Shown here one piece after another: positions 25,655-35,846 of a DNA stretch of 64,000 bases. The translations under genes were made by a program, and so were the position numbers. The notes under the pieces were generated by a model. That model was given only the letters and a program-made list of their open reading frames with translations. It did no database searches and was not told the DNA's origin. Position 1 is the first letter of the stretch. The number at the start of each line of letters is the position of its first letter. Source of the stretch: an uncultured Lentisphaerota bacterium (lineage in GTDB: Bacteria > Verrucomicrobiota > Kiritimatiellia > RFP12 > UBA1067); contig CAMKJU010000002.1 of the NCBI GenBank assembly GCA_946413265.1, forward strand, positions 1 through 64,000, in the 5' to 3' direction.

Positions 25655-27079
25655 TTACACTTTACACTTTACATTTTCCATTTGCCCCAGAAGTTCGTCC
25701 GCACACCGCCCCACCACGCCGCAGCGGCGCGCGACGGCCGCCTGCGCGCGCTGGCCGTACGCCGCACGCCGTTCAGGCTCGTCGAAGAAACGAAGGAGTT
25801 CCGCCTCCACGGACGCCGCACGCGCCTCGGGAGTATCCGCATCAGGCGTCTGCACGAGCGCGTCCGCCGCGAGCAGGTCGCTCATCACAGGACGGAAGTT
25901 CTCCGTATACGGTCCCACGACGGTCGCAACGCCACAGAGGCACGGCTCAATCATGTTCTGCGAACCGTGTTCGCAAAGGCTCTTCCCCACGAACGCAACA
26001 ACGGAAATCCCGAAGAGCCCCATCAACTCGCCCGTTGTGTCACACAGATAGACATCCCTCGGGGAAGCGGCGCTCTCGCCGCTTCGGACACATGCGGTAC
26101 TCGGGGAAGCGGCGCTCTCGCCGCTTCGGACGCATGCGGCACTCGGGGAAGCGGCGCTCTCGCCGCTTCTCGACCTCCTCACGCAACCAAACCCTGCCGC
26201 GCGAATGTTCGCCTCGACGGCGTCCGCCTTCTCGAAGTGCCGCGGTGCGATCACGAGCTTCACGCCGGGATGCTTTTCCAAAATCCGCTTGTAGGCGTTC
26301 AGCATCACCACATCCTCGCCCGGCCACGTGCTACCGCCAAGCAGAATCTCGCCTTCGCCGATCCACGCGCGCAGCTCTCGCTCTTTCGCCTCGTTGCGAT
26401 GCGCCACGTCGAACTTGAAACTGCCGGTCACCTGCACCGATGCTGGATCCGCCCCCGCGTCCGCCAGACGCTGCGCGTCGAGATCGCTTTGCGCATAGAT
26501 CTTCGTGAAGCAGCGGAACACCTCTCCGAAGAACCACCGCAGCGCCTTGTAGCGCGGGGCGCTACGGTCGGAAATGCGCGCGTTCACGAGATAGATGGGC
26601 ACGCCGCGCTTCTTGAGCGCGCGGATGAAGTTGGGCCAGATCTCCGTTTCGGTGAGAATAACGGCGCGCGGGTTCACCGCGTTGAGCGCGCGCTTCACGC
26701 AGCCGCCGAAGTCGAGCGGGTTGTAGATCAAAACGTCGTCCGGCTTCACTTCGCGCTCAGCCGTCTTCCAGCCGGTCGAGGACGTCGTGGAGAACACGAA
26801 CCGCACGTTCGGATCCCGTTCGCGCATCGCGCGCATGAGCTGCCCCGCCACCTGCACCTCGCCCACGCTCACGGCATGAATCCATATCCTCCTCTGCGGG
26901 AGGGCCGCGCTTGTCGCGGCCTTTTGCGAGATGGCGTCGAGAATTTCCTTCGGATAGCGTCCGAAACGGTCTGCGAAGCGCGCGCGGTACCCCCCGCGGC
27001 GCTTCATGCGCAGCAGGAAGGACGGCAGCATCACCGTGTAGGCCACGGCGAACAGCGCATTATACAGCAGCCATTTCAT
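25655..27079 (-). CDS. waaA: Kdo transferase WaaA/KdtA with in-frame palindromic insertions
   Basis: Adds Kdo to lipid A precursors at the inner membrane. The 474 residues have the N-terminal membrane anchor (YNALFAVAYTVMLPSFLL), RIWIHAVSVGE, LTETEIWPN, GSFKFD, GGSTWPGE, APRHFEK, DTTGEL and the GGKSLCEHG-equivalent FVGKSLCEHGSQN and EP motifs of the GT30 family. It is about 45-50 residues longer than usual. Extra parts lie at residues about 51-62 (KAATSAALPQ) and about 299-341, three 14-residue repeats of SGESAASP type between the RRS motif and DVYL. The last codons (NVKCKV) are encoded by a 7-bp TTACACT repeat. It lies 9 bp after gyrB. Confidence 0.94.
   Translation of the reverse strand: MKWLLYNALFAVAYTVMLPSFLLRMKRRGGYRARFADRFGRYPKEILDAISQKAATSAALPQRRIWIHAVSVGEVQVAGQLMRAMRERDPNVRFVFSTTSSTGWKTAEREVKPDDVLIYNPLDFGGCVKRALNAVNPRAVILTETEIWPNFIRALKKRGVPIYLVNARISDRSAPRYKALRWFFGEVFRCFTKIYAQSDLDAQRLADAGADPASVQVTGSFKFDVAHRNEAKERELRAWIGEGEILLGGSTWPGEDVVMLNAYKRILEKHPGVKLVIAPRHFEKADAVEANIRAAGFGCVRRSRSGESAASPSAACVRSGESAASPSTACVRSGESAASPRDVYLCDTTGELMGLFGISVVAFVGKSLCEHGSQNMIEPCLCGVATVVGPYTENFRPVMSDLLAADALVQTPDADTPEARAASVEAELLRFFDEPERRAAYGQRAQAAVARRCGVVGRCADELLGQMENVKCKV
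26058..26172. repeat. Palindromic coding repeat family A in waaA (3 x 42 bp)
   Basis: Tandem units start at 26058, 26100 and 26142, each 42 bp (14 codons). The core palindrome on the plus strand is GAAGCGGCGCTCTCGCCGCTTC. In the coding direction each core gives SGESAASP. The same core in variant form lies in the adhesin gene at 51535-51639, in the same reading frame. The repeats fall between the conserved RRS and DVYLCDTTGEL blocks of WaaA, a loop that varies in the family. Confidence 0.88.
26889..26915. repeat. Palindromic coding repeat type C in waaA
   Basis: In the coding direction GGCCGCG-ACAAG-CGCGGCC followed by CTCC. It encodes the KAATSAALP stretch just before the conserved RIWIHAVSVGE block. 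It shares the layout stem-ACAAG-stem-TCC with the family A copies of the adhesin gene (GCGACAAGAGTGTCGC), so A and C may be related. Confidence 0.65.
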
Positions 27080-27088
27080 CCGGCCCCT

Positions 27089-29625
<2,537 letters not shown>

Positions 29626-29661
29626 GAGGAGAAATCGCGGAGAAAATCGCGAAAACGGGGA

Positions 29662-29784
29662 CTATCTTCGCCAGATGCAGTATTGAATGCAGCCCGTCTG
29701 CGGATTGACCCAATACTGAATCTTCACGCCGTCAAGCGTGCCAAATTCAGCCAATGCCAACTGTTTCATTTTTTCCTCAATCAT
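29662..29784 (-). CDS. Possible small protein of 40 residues
   Basis: A 40-residue frame starting MIEEKMKQLALAEFGTLDG and ending in CIQYCIWRR, then TAG. An AAGGAG ribosome-binding site lies 8 bases ahead of the ATG, better than many real genes here, and the composition (Trp, Tyr, Cys, Gln) is protein-like. The next plausible start is the ATG six codons in. It lies 90 bp past the gyrB start, in the same direction, in an otherwise gene-poor stretch. No family recognised. Confidence 0.4.
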   Translation of the reverse strand: MIEEKMKQLALAEFGTLDGVKIQYWVNPQTGCIQYCIWRR

Positions 29785-29860
29785 CTTAAGACTCCTTCTG
29801 TTAATTGTCCGGGCATATTAAGCATAAATCGTGCCAACACGCATGCCGGCCAGTTGAAAG

Positions 29861-30034
29861 TCTCACGCAGAGGCGCAGAGAGGCGGAGAGCGCAGAGAAA
29901 GTACAGAAATCCAACGGAAAAGAAAACATAACAAGAAGAATCTCGGAGAGTTATTTCCCCCAATTGGTGAAAACAAATACTCAAGTAATGGGATAACCTC
30001 TACGAACTCTGCCTCTCCGCGCCTCTGCGTGAGA
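29861..30034. mobile_element. MITE-like element with 27-bp terminal inverted repeats
   Basis: A 174-bp AT-rich block bounded by TCTCACGCAGAGGCGCAGAG... (29861-29887) and its inverted copy (30008-30034), 27 bp with two or three mismatches. No coding sequence inside is convincing and no target duplication is visible. Ends of the CTCACGCAGAGGCGCAGAG kind recur in intergenic repeats of several phyla. With 30083-30213 it fills most of the 680-bp gap upstream of gyrB; the remainder shows nothing beyond the possible small protein. Confidence 0.6.
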
Positions 30035-30082
30035 TATAACATGGAGTGGTAAATCGAAATGAGGAATTTAGGGTAAATCATG

Positions 30083-30213
30083 CAATTGACCAAGTTGCTT
30101 TCGCTGTTGGGAGTTCGGAGTCTAGGAGGATAGGAGAATTTGTAAAACATTCTCCTTAACTCCAAAACTCCCAATCTCCCAATAGCGAAAGCAAAACGAA
30201 ACTGGTCAAGTAT
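30083..30213. repeat. Hairpin repeat element, copy 2 (both ends)
   Basis: Inverted ends TGCTTTCGCTGTTGGGAG (30096-30113) and CTCCCAATAGCGAAAGCA (30176-30193), one mismatch over 18 bp, with matching TTGACCA flanks further out. Inside lies the hairpin AGGAGAAT-N9-ATTCTCCT. Core and right end match the block at 854-925, so this is a dispersed element with at least two copies in 64 kb. Confidence 0.65.
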
Positions 30214-30251
30214 TGATTGTGAGTGTCAAAAATTGAATGGTGAAAGCTGTG

Positions 30252-31208
30252 TCAGAATTGCATGGAGAAGGAGGGGGTGTGCCGGAAAAAGTATCCCTGG
30301 CGCACCGTACATGGTTCTAGCATACGCTCTATCTCCGTTACCGCGTCGCAGATGGTGTCCAAGCTGATCGGAGGGATGTCACGCTGGCCAAAGGTGCCGT
30401 CGGACCAGAACGAATGTACCGGACTCGACACCTGCAGGCGCCTGCAGACAAGTCCCGCAACGGCCTGCACCTCGAACTGCTCAACTTCTGCACTCACGCG
30501 GCGGCTGTTCTCCCACCCCTGCTCATAGCCGCAACGCAGATGGTGGCAGAATATCCGCGCCAGAGCCTGCACGAGCGCGGTGAATACGACAGTATCCGGC
30601 GCGCCTTCCCGCGTATGAAGCACGTATGCCGGACGGCATGGCACCATGTCCCCGTCCACAGGGATCAGGATGTCGTCGTCCTCCTCGCCCGCAACGCGCA
30701 GCTCTACGGACAGGCTCGGCCCGACCGGGAATGTATCGTAGGCAATTCCCCAGAGAGTCAGGTTGTCCAGAAGCGTCCGCAACACATCCTGCGGCACGTC
30801 CGCATCCGGGTCGCGCTCGGACACCTCCGCCAACGCGGCGTCGAAGCCGTCCTTGCATCCAGACATGACCTTGGTGTCCGCAACGTCGTAGAGGTACATC
30901 ACAGGCGCGAACGGACGCAGAGCCACGATCGGACACGCCCCGCGCTTCACGAACCGTCCAAGCGCCTTCCACTTGCGCGGCGTAAGCACGTAACGGGCGT
31001 CGGGACGCTGCAGGGCGATCATCAGCGCGTTGTTCGGCGAGTAGTCGCGAAAATGGGCGATGCCCGAAAGGAGCTTTAGGAACCGCTGCGGACGCGCGTA
31101 TTCCTCCACGGACGCCAACAGCTCGTCGACGCCCTTCCGGCGTTCGCCGTCCTCCTGCGCGAACTCAAACAGCTCCTGCTCAAAATGGCGTTTGCGTCGT
31201 GCGCTCAT
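30252..31208 (-). CDS. ArdC-like protein with altered metallopeptidase site
   Basis: A 318-residue protein. Residues about 35-105 match the ssDNA-binding N-terminal domain of ArdC antirestriction proteins (IAHFRDYSPNNALMIALQRPDA, then W-K-A-L-G-R-F-V-K-R-G). The C-terminal half resembles the ImmA/IrrE-type peptidase domain (FEVQAVAGLVCRRL), but the zinc HExxH motif reads VQALARIFCHHL, so the first His and catalytic Glu are absent and proteolysis is unlikely. Its ATG overlaps the metallophosphoesterase stop by 4 bp. A plain DNA-binding or repair role is as likely as antirestriction. Confidence 0.7.
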   Translation of the reverse strand: MSARRKRHFEQELFEFAQEDGERRKGVDELLASVEEYARPQRFLKLLSGIAHFRDYSPNNALMIALQRPDARYVLTPRKWKALGRFVKRGACPIVALRPFAPVMYLYDVADTKVMSGCKDGFDAALAEVSERDPDADVPQDVLRTLLDNLTLWGIAYDTFPVGPSLSVELRVAGEEDDDILIPVDGDMVPCRPAYVLHTREGAPDTVVFTALVQALARIFCHHLRCGYEQGWENSRRVSAEVEQFEVQAVAGLVCRRLQVSSPVHSFWSDGTFGQRDIPPISLDTICDAVTEIERMLEPCTVRQGYFFRHTPSFSMQF

Positions 31209-32239
31209 GTCTCCTCCCTGAATCTCGGCACGTCGCCCACACGCAGACGCCAGCCCTGCGCGCGCGACGCCGCCACCTCGTCCAGACGCGCGAGGTATAT
31301 CCCCACGAGCGGATAGTCCGCCGCGAACGGCGCAAGCGTGGCCCGAACGTCGTCGAGCTGGTCGATGTAGTGGAGGTTGGGCGCGTAGTCGCCCTTCTCC
31401 ACGTGCTTGTTGATGCTTCGCGCCGCCTTGAACAGGATCTTCTCGGCGCGCTCAATCTGCTTCGCGGCCGCCGCCGGCGCTGCGGGCGCGGATGCGGGGA
31501 CAGACCCCTCGTCCTCCTCCATCCGGAACACTTTCTTCCCGTCCACCACCTCCACGTCAATCACGCGCGGACGCGTCGTCACCATGCCCCGGTCGTCCAG
31601 CACGCGCGAGACGTTCACCACTACCGTGCCGTTCTCCAACACGGCGCGGCGGTGGTCGCCGCCGTGGACATGTCCGCACACGACTAGGCGCGGGTGTACC
31701 CGCCGTATGGCTTCCGTCAGTTCCGGGCTGCCGCGATGCCTGCGCCGACGCCCGTCCGCGTCGAGGTTGTAGCCGTCGATCAGCGGCGGCGCGTGGGATA
31801 TCAGGATGTCCAACCCTTCGGGGATCTCCGCAAACGCACGTGTGAGCACCTCAGACGAACTCTCAAACATTCCGCCCTTCTGGTACGGCGTGCGGGCCAC
31901 GCCGTAGATTTTCAGGCCCGACACCTCGCATGTCCGCGCCGCAGGATCGGACGCGAGCGGGTCGAGGTAGACGACGTTGTCCGGCCAGCGGATTTCCTCT
32001 GCGCGCCGTTCGGCGAAGAGGTCGTGGTCTCCCGGCACCACGCAGAAGCGCACGTCAGGGAAGGACGCGCACCACGGGCGGAAAATGTCCTGCACCCAGC
32101 GCACGGACTGTTCCACGCCGCGCGTGCGGCCGTGTTCGGTGAAGTCTCCCGCCACCAGCACGAGCGCGCAGTCGCACACATACCGGTCAAGCCCCTTCAG
32201 GCCGACCGTGTGCAAGTCAGAAATGGCGAGAATCTTCAT
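31205..32239 (-). CDS. Calcineurin-like metallophosphoesterase
   Basis: A 344-residue protein with the two-metal phosphoesterase motifs in order: DLH (about 8-10), GDFTEHG, GDHD, SHAPP and GHVHGGDH. After about residue 245 comes an Ala/Pro-rich linker, which contains the palindrome GGGGTCTGTCCCC (31496-31508 region), then a helical tail. Start set at 32239, 7 bases after the membrane-protein stop; an upstream in-frame start would lie inside that gene. Substrate unknown; coupled to the ArdC-like gene, suggesting a nucleic-acid or nucleotide substrate. Confidence 0.87.
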   Translation of the reverse strand: MKILAISDLHTVGLKGLDRYVCDCALVLVAGDFTEHGRTRGVEQSVRWVQDIFRPWCASFPDVRFCVVPGDHDLFAERRAEEIRWPDNVVYLDPLASDPAARTCEVSGLKIYGVARTPYQKGGMFESSSEVLTRAFAEIPEGLDILISHAPPLIDGYNLDADGRRRRHRGSPELTEAIRRVHPRLVVCGHVHGGDHRRAVLENGTVVVNVSRVLDDRGMVTTRPRVIDVEVVDGKKVFRMEEDEGSVPASAPAAPAAAAKQIERAEKILFKAARSINKHVEKGDYAPNLHYIDQLDDVRATLAPFAADYPLVGIYLARLDEVAASRAQGWRLRVGDVPRFREET

Positions 32240-32246
32240 CGACTGT

Positions 32247-33053
32247 TCAAAGGTCGCAGTGCGGCGCAATCCGGCGCGTGTAAATCGCGTGCGCCTGGAG
32301 GATGGCGAGCAGCGCGAAAATGGCAATCATCATCTCACCGCCCTCCTCAAAGCACGTGCAGAACGACCCGAAGGCGTTGTTCACGATCTCGCCCTTGCCC
32401 AGTCCGTGCGTGTGGCGGTACCACGCGGGAAGACGGTCCATCACTTCCACCATCACGCCTGAGCCACCTAGGAAGCAAACGCTCCAGGCCGCCGGGTGGA
32501 GTTTGAAAAAGCCCTTGAAAAGCGACGCGGCGTAATAGGCAAGCAATGCCGCAAACACGCCAAACAGCGCCGTGAAGTAAAACACGACGCAGAGCTTCGC
32601 CGCAAATGGCGCCCCGCCGTTCGTGAGGAAGCGCATCTTGAACGGCGTGCCGGTGAGCGGAGCTCCGTTCGGCTTCACGAGGCCATGTACGTTGCCGTCC
32701 GTCCCCACGATCGAGGGGAAGAGATGCTGCATAGCGATAAGGTGCCAGTCGAGTTCCTTCGCAATCGCCATGAACGCCACGCACGAGACGGCCGAGCAGA
32801 GAAGGATGCGGCGGCGACGCGACCCCGTGAACGGACACTTCCACCAAACGAGCGGAATGATGGCCACATAGAACGGGATAGTCGCCAATTCAAAGGCAGA
32901 GTGTCCGTCCTGGTCGAACGAGGCCCCGTCGAACATGTGCCGCAGCGCAGTCGGCTCCATTACGAGCCACGTCACAATCAGCGCGAGCGCGCACACCGCA
33001 AATACCACCGGCGCCGCAAGGAAACCCCTCTTCGAAGAACAGTCAAATATCAT
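32247..33053 (-). CDS. Multi-pass membrane protein, unrecognised
   Basis: A 268-residue protein with about six membrane helices (about 14-32, 55-72, 84-102, 155-180, 188-208, 240-260). Conserved-looking polar points include FDQDGHSAFELAT, KELDWHLIAMQHL and HTHGLGKGEIVNN, with several His that could bind metal or haem. No family recognised with certainty. First gene of the unit with the metallophosphoesterase and ArdC-like genes; spacing 7 bp. Confidence 0.7.
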   Translation of the reverse strand: MIFDCSSKRGFLAAPVVFAVCALALIVTWLVMEPTALRHMFDGASFDQDGHSAFELATIPFYVAIIPLVWWKCPFTGSRRRRILLCSAVSCVAFMAIAKELDWHLIAMQHLFPSIVGTDGNVHGLVKPNGAPLTGTPFKMRFLTNGGAPFAAKLCVVFYFTALFGVFAALLAYYAASLFKGFFKLHPAAWSVCFLGGSGVMVEVMDRLPAWYRHTHGLGKGEIVNNAFGSFCTCFEEGGEMMIAIFALLAILQAHAIYTRRIAPHCDL

Positions 33054-33141
33054 TACAAGGTCCTTTCATCATTGTTCACAAATCTCAAATGTTCGCACAT
33101 GTCATAATTGACACCAATACAAATGGGCTGATACAAGCGGG

Positions 33142-34803
33142 CTACTCGTCCAGCGTTCCCTTGTACGCCACGCGGCGGACTTTCTGGATGGACGTGCGCG
33201 CGAGCGGCTCCTTCGAGATAACGATCTTACGCACGCGCTTGTAGTCGGCGAGTTCGTGGCACTGCGCATGAACATGTTCCTGCGCAATTTTCTCCGCCTC
33301 CTCCCACGAAACATCCTTCCCGCCGTTGCGCTCCTTGAGCAAATCCATGTTCGGATGCACCACGCACCCCACCTTCTCGCCCGGTACGCCGCCCGTCGTG
33401 TAGCCCACCACCACGCAGTCCGCCACCACCGGGTCGGCCGCGATGCGGTTCTCGACCTCCTCCGGGTAGATGTTCTTGCCTTCGCGGTTGACGATGAGCG
33501 CCTTCTTGCGCCCACGGATCGTAATGAGCCCGGCTTCGTCCACCGACGCGAGATCGCCCGTCTTGAGCCACTCCCCGTCGAACGCCTCGGCCGTTGCGGC
33601 GTCGTTGTGCCAGTAGCCCTTCATCGTGATCGGGCCCTTCACCTGCAGCTCGCCCACGCCCTGCTCGTTCTGATCCGCGAGGCGGATCTCGATGTTCGCG
33701 ATCTTCGCGCCGATCGTGCCGATGCGCGCGCACTTCGGCCCGGCGATGGACACCACCGGCGAGCACTCCGTGAGGCCGTAGCCCTCGAGCATCGTGATGC
33801 CCAGTTTCTTGAAGCCCTCAAGCACGTGTTTCGGACACGGCGCGCCGCCCACGATCATGAACCGGATTCTTCCGCCCAGACCCTTCTTCACCGCGCCGTA
33901 CACGAGCCTCTTCAAGCCGATCTTGATGAGGAATTGCGCCTTCTTCGACGCCTTGAGCTTCGCGTCTATCTTGTCGAAGATCTTCTCCGCCAGAAGCGGC
34001 ACGCCCATCACCACCGTCGGGCGCAGCGTCTTCACGTCCTCGCCGATCATGTAGAGCGACCGCACGAAGAACATCGCCGACCCCGTCAGGAGCGGCACCA
34101 CGAAGTTCGTGCAGAACGAAAAGGCGTGGAAGAGCGGCAGCACGACGAGGAATGAATCCGACGGCGTGATATTCTCGTTGAACGCCTCCAGCGCGCCCAC
34201 CGCGTCCGCCGTGAAGTTCCCGTGCGTGAGCATCGCGCCCTTCGGCTTGCCCGTAGTTCCGGACGTGTAGATGATCGACGCGACGTCATCCGCCTCCGCC
34301 ACATGCTCGTCGTACCACTTCTCGTCCCGCACGTCCGCGCGCAGCGCTTCCAACGCGTGTACGGGAACGGACCCGATCGGCTCGTAAGTCCCCTCGCCGT
34401 CCACCAGCACCACTCCGCGTACGGACGGCAGGTCCGGCACGATTGCGCGCATCATGTCGAGATGCGCCCGGTCCGTCGTCACCACCACGGCGCCGGAGTC
34501 TCCGAGAATGTACGCTATCTCGTTGTTGTGAAGCTTCGGGTCAATCGGCACCACCGACACGCCCGCCCCGCTGCACGCGAGATAGACCGACATCCACGTC
34601 GGTGAGTTCGCCAGGATCAGCGCAACGTTCTCCTCGCGCGGACGTAGCGCGAATGCAATGCCGTATGCAGACGCAGTCCGGCGCACATCGCACAAAAACT
34701 CGGCGAACGTGCGAGAGATCCATTCCTTGCCCTCGTACGAGCGGAGCGCCTCGGCGTCCGGAATCTCTTGCGCGTGCTTTTCTAGTAATGATCGGATTGT
34801 CAT
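33142..34803 (-). CDS. Long-chain acyl-CoA ligase / AMP-binding enzyme
   Basis: A 553-residue ANL-superfamily adenylating enzyme. The P-loop-like motif IIYTSGTTGKPKGAML, the A5 motif EGYGLTECSPVV, the A7 motif WLKTGDLA and the A8/A10 region GRKKALIVNREGKNIYPEEVE are all present; a C-terminal Lys (ASIQKVRR region) is available for adenylation. It activates fatty acids with ATP and probably CoA, though ligation to ACP cannot be excluded. Start at 34803 with AAAGGA upstream, not the 57-base-longer frame. No linked fatty-acid genes. Confidence 0.9.
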   Translation of the reverse strand: MTIRSLLEKHAQEIPDAEALRSYEGKEWISRTFAEFLCDVRRTASAYGIAFALRPREENVALILANSPTWMSVYLACSGAGVSVVPIDPKLHNNEIAYILGDSGAVVVTTDRAHLDMMRAIVPDLPSVRGVVLVDGEGTYEPIGSVPVHALEALRADVRDEKWYDEHVAEADDVASIIYTSGTTGKPKGAMLTHGNFTADAVGALEAFNENITPSDSFLVVLPLFHAFSFCTNFVVPLLTGSAMFFVRSLYMIGEDVKTLRPTVVMGVPLLAEKIFDKIDAKLKASKKAQFLIKIGLKRLVYGAVKKGLGGRIRFMIVGGAPCPKHVLEGFKKLGITMLEGYGLTECSPVVSIAGPKCARIGTIGAKIANIEIRLADQNEQGVGELQVKGPITMKGYWHNDAATAEAFDGEWLKTGDLASVDEAGLITIRGRKKALIVNREGKNIYPEEVENRIAADPVVADCVVVGYTTGGVPGEKVGCVVHPNMDLLKERNGGKDVSWEEAEKIAQEHVHAQCHELADYKRVRKIVISKEPLARTSIQKVRRVAYKGTLDE

Positions 34804-34875
34804 CGAAAAAAATCCTTTTCTGTAAATCCTCTCGGCTGTCGCGTGCCAATATGATACCACGATTCAGCCGTTTTA

Positions 34876-35829
34876 TCAATCCCCTATCGGCGGACCTATC
34901 CATTTCAGCGGGTCGCGAAACAGATCCATCGCCTTTTTCTGGTCATGGGCCACCATCACGCGGGCACCAAGCTCCGCGCACGCCCGTTCAATCTCTGCGG
35001 CCTCCATTGAGAGCGCAGCCGTCGAAAGCGCGTCCGCCACGGCGGCGGACTTCGCCCGGCTCCATGTCTGCGCCCACCGCCGCGCCGCCGTCCTGCGGCG
35101 CACGTCCACGATGTGCGCGCCCTGGAGCTCGAAGCCGCTGCCCGACACCGCGCCGCCGCGCAGTTCCAAAACAGTGTCCTGACGCGTGCGCCCCTTCCAC
35201 ACGCCGCCAACGCCAATCCGCCACGGACCACCACGCATGAGCTGCGTTGAAGCCCCCGCGTCCAGCAGGTAGTCGGTCATCTCGAACTGCTCGCCGTCAA
35301 GCACTTTCGCGCATTCGTCGAGCGCAAAGCCCTTGCCGATGCCGCCGAAGTCTAGTTCCAGCGGTGTGTCGCGCCCCAGATGGTCCCGCTTCACGGATAC
35401 ACGCCGATGTTCGGCGTCCAACACGAGCCGCTGCATCCCGCCTCGCGCAAATGCATCGTCCAGATCTTCCTTGGACAGCTCCTCCCACTTCATCCCCGAC
35501 TTCTTGAGCCGGCGCATGATCGGACCCACCGTCGGGTCGAACGCCCCGCCCGTCGCCGCGCACACTCGCGCGCACGCCACGAGCGCGTCCATCGTCTCTG
35601 GTGCCACCACGCCCACTTCGCCAGGCGTGAGCGCGGAGATGCATGCCACGTCGCTCGTGTCGTTGAAACGCGAGAGGAGACGCTCGATCACGTCTATGCG
35701 TGCGAACGCGGCTTCTGCTGCGGAGGACGCCAGCGCGGCGTCGTCCGACCGGATCGTGACGGTGAACGCAGTGTTCATCGCCTGGTGGGTGCGAACGATC
35801 GGAGGCGTTTCGGACGCAGCTGCGCTCAT
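34876..35829 (-). CDS. apbE: FAD:protein FMN transferase
   Basis: ApbE attaches FMN to Ser/Thr of extracytoplasmic or membrane flavoproteins using FAD and Mg2+. The 317 residues show the family pattern: an early AMNTAFTVTI (M-G-T-x equivalent), RLLSRFNDTSDV, GGAFDPTVGP, LDFGGIGKGFALD with the FAD-binding Gly-rich turn, LLDAGAS, and a Ser/Ala-rich AVADALSTAALSM. No signal peptide is visible at the chosen start (35829, GGGGAG upstream). It follows the heptaheme cytochrome by 17 bp, so it probably flavinylates a partner of that chain; no target motif protein is in the window. Confidence 0.9.
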   Translation of the reverse strand: MSAAASETPPIVRTHQAMNTAFTVTIRSDDAALASSAAEAAFARIDVIERLLSRFNDTSDVACISALTPGEVGVVAPETMDALVACARVCAATGGAFDPTVGPIMRRLKKSGMKWEELSKEDLDDAFARGGMQRLVLDAEHRRVSVKRDHLGRDTPLELDFGGIGKGFALDECAKVLDGEQFEMTDYLLDAGASTQLMRGGPWRIGVGGVWKGRTRQDTVLELRGGAVSGSGFELQGAHIVDVRRRTAARRWAQTWSRAKSAAVADALSTAALSMEAAEIERACAELGARVMVAHDQKKAMDLFRDPLKWIGPPIGD

Positions 35830-35846
35830 GGAATGTCCGCTCCCCC

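Noticed and set aside
26058-26183. Frameshift or assembly error in waaA
   Set aside because: The three units are exact multiples of three and the conserved blocks continue in frame on both sides.
29863-30174. Minus-strand frame of 103 codons over the MITE-like element
   Set aside because: It is the translation of repeat DNA; no ribosome-binding site, and the frame crosses both inverted-repeat elements.
31490-31510. GGGGTCTGTCCCC palindrome in the metallophosphoesterase linker as another coding element
   Set aside because: One short copy only, in a low-complexity Ala/Pro linker; too little to call a family.
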